Shown: positions 64,000 through 64,000 of the stretch, one piece after another
How the letters are laid out: every line of letters starts with the position of its first letter
How positions within the stretch are numbered: the first letter of the stretch is position 1
Assembly (NCBI GenBank): GCA_017405805.1
Contig: JAFQZU010000005.1
Coordinates: 184,308-248,307 of the forward strand
DNA: 64,000 nt
DNA from: Lachnospiraceae bacterium
GTDB lineage: Bacteria > Bacillota > Clostridia > Lachnospirales > Lachnospiraceae
Direction: 5' to 3'
Program-made: the position numbers and the translations under genes
Notes under the pieces: model-generated
The model's input: the letters and a program-made list of their open reading frames with translations, nothing else
Told to the model about the DNA's origin: nothing
Databases searched by the model: none

Positions 64000-64000
64000 C

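Overview
The window looks like a chromosomal segment of an anaerobic, low-oxygen-tolerant Firmicute, most likely a fairly GC-rich member of the Lachnospiraceae/Eubacteriales. The evidence is the gene set: RNase Y, RemA, RqcH, a SpoVB-type flippase, type III glutamine synthetase, superoxide reductase, the giant 2-hydroxyacyl-CoA dehydratase activase-like protein, a Trp T-box, LexA boxes of the GAAC-N4-GTTC type and strong AGGAGG ribosome sites. I see no rRNA, tRNA, CRISPR array, prophage or insertion sequence; this is mostly core chromosome with several unusual accessory pieces.

Layout. 1-2.6 kb: start of gpmI (minus) divergent from glnN (plus). 2.6-7.5 kb: a tight minus-strand operon yicC-remA-gmk-rpoZ-rimO-pgsA-thiN with several stop/start overlaps. 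7.7-9.5 kb: rqcH. 9.5-18.8 kb: minus-strand genes for a MOP flippase, glycogen synthase, RNase Y, ribose-5-phosphate isomerase B, recX, recA (with a LexA box), a sigma-like protein without DNA-binding regions and a rhomboid-like membrane protein. 19.0-23.2 kb: the giant acyl-CoA dehydratase activase-like gene. 23.3-23.9 kb: a non-coding stretch with a consensus minus-strand promoter, a candidate large structured RNA. 24-30 kb: glyA (minus), carB and mnmA (plus). 30-33 kb: LCP protein, barstar and a lipoprotein-anchored barnase (minus). 33-35.8 kb: a Trp T-box controlling a TrpB-like gene, then an AraC-type regulator. 35.8-40.5 kb: small lipoprotein, rlmD-type methyltransferase, superoxide reductase and a TetM/EF-G-like GTPase fused to a NYN (Rae1/YacP-type) RNase domain (all minus). 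40.7-42.7 kb: purC, a SprT/YgjP-like metalloprotein and a cluster of palindromic repeats. 42.7-46.6 kb: proC-metY-CBS/DRTGG pyrophosphatase operon (minus). 46.7-53.8 kb: membrane-anchored metallopeptidase (plus), then minus-strand hybrid histidine kinase, truA, two proteins of unknown function and galE. 53.9-55.2 kb: citrate synthase. 55.2-61.2 kb: heterodimeric ABC exporter, scpA, lipoprotein and a Fur-family regulator (minus). 61.4-63.1 kb: IlvD-family dehydratase. 63.1-64 kb: a LysM-type membrane protein preceded by three phased LexA-like boxes, looking like an SOS cell-division inhibitor of the YneA type.

The strongest candidates for new biology are (i) the translational GTPase fused to an A-site-type endonuclease, (ii) the ~0.6 kb candidate structured RNA at 23.3-23.9 kb, (iii) a palindromic repeat family whose arms change in a compensating way around a nearly fixed core, (iv) the tethered barnase with its barstar, and (v) the translationally linked sigma-like protein and rhomboid-like protein. 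All assignments come from reading the sequence and from memory of the families; no database search was run.
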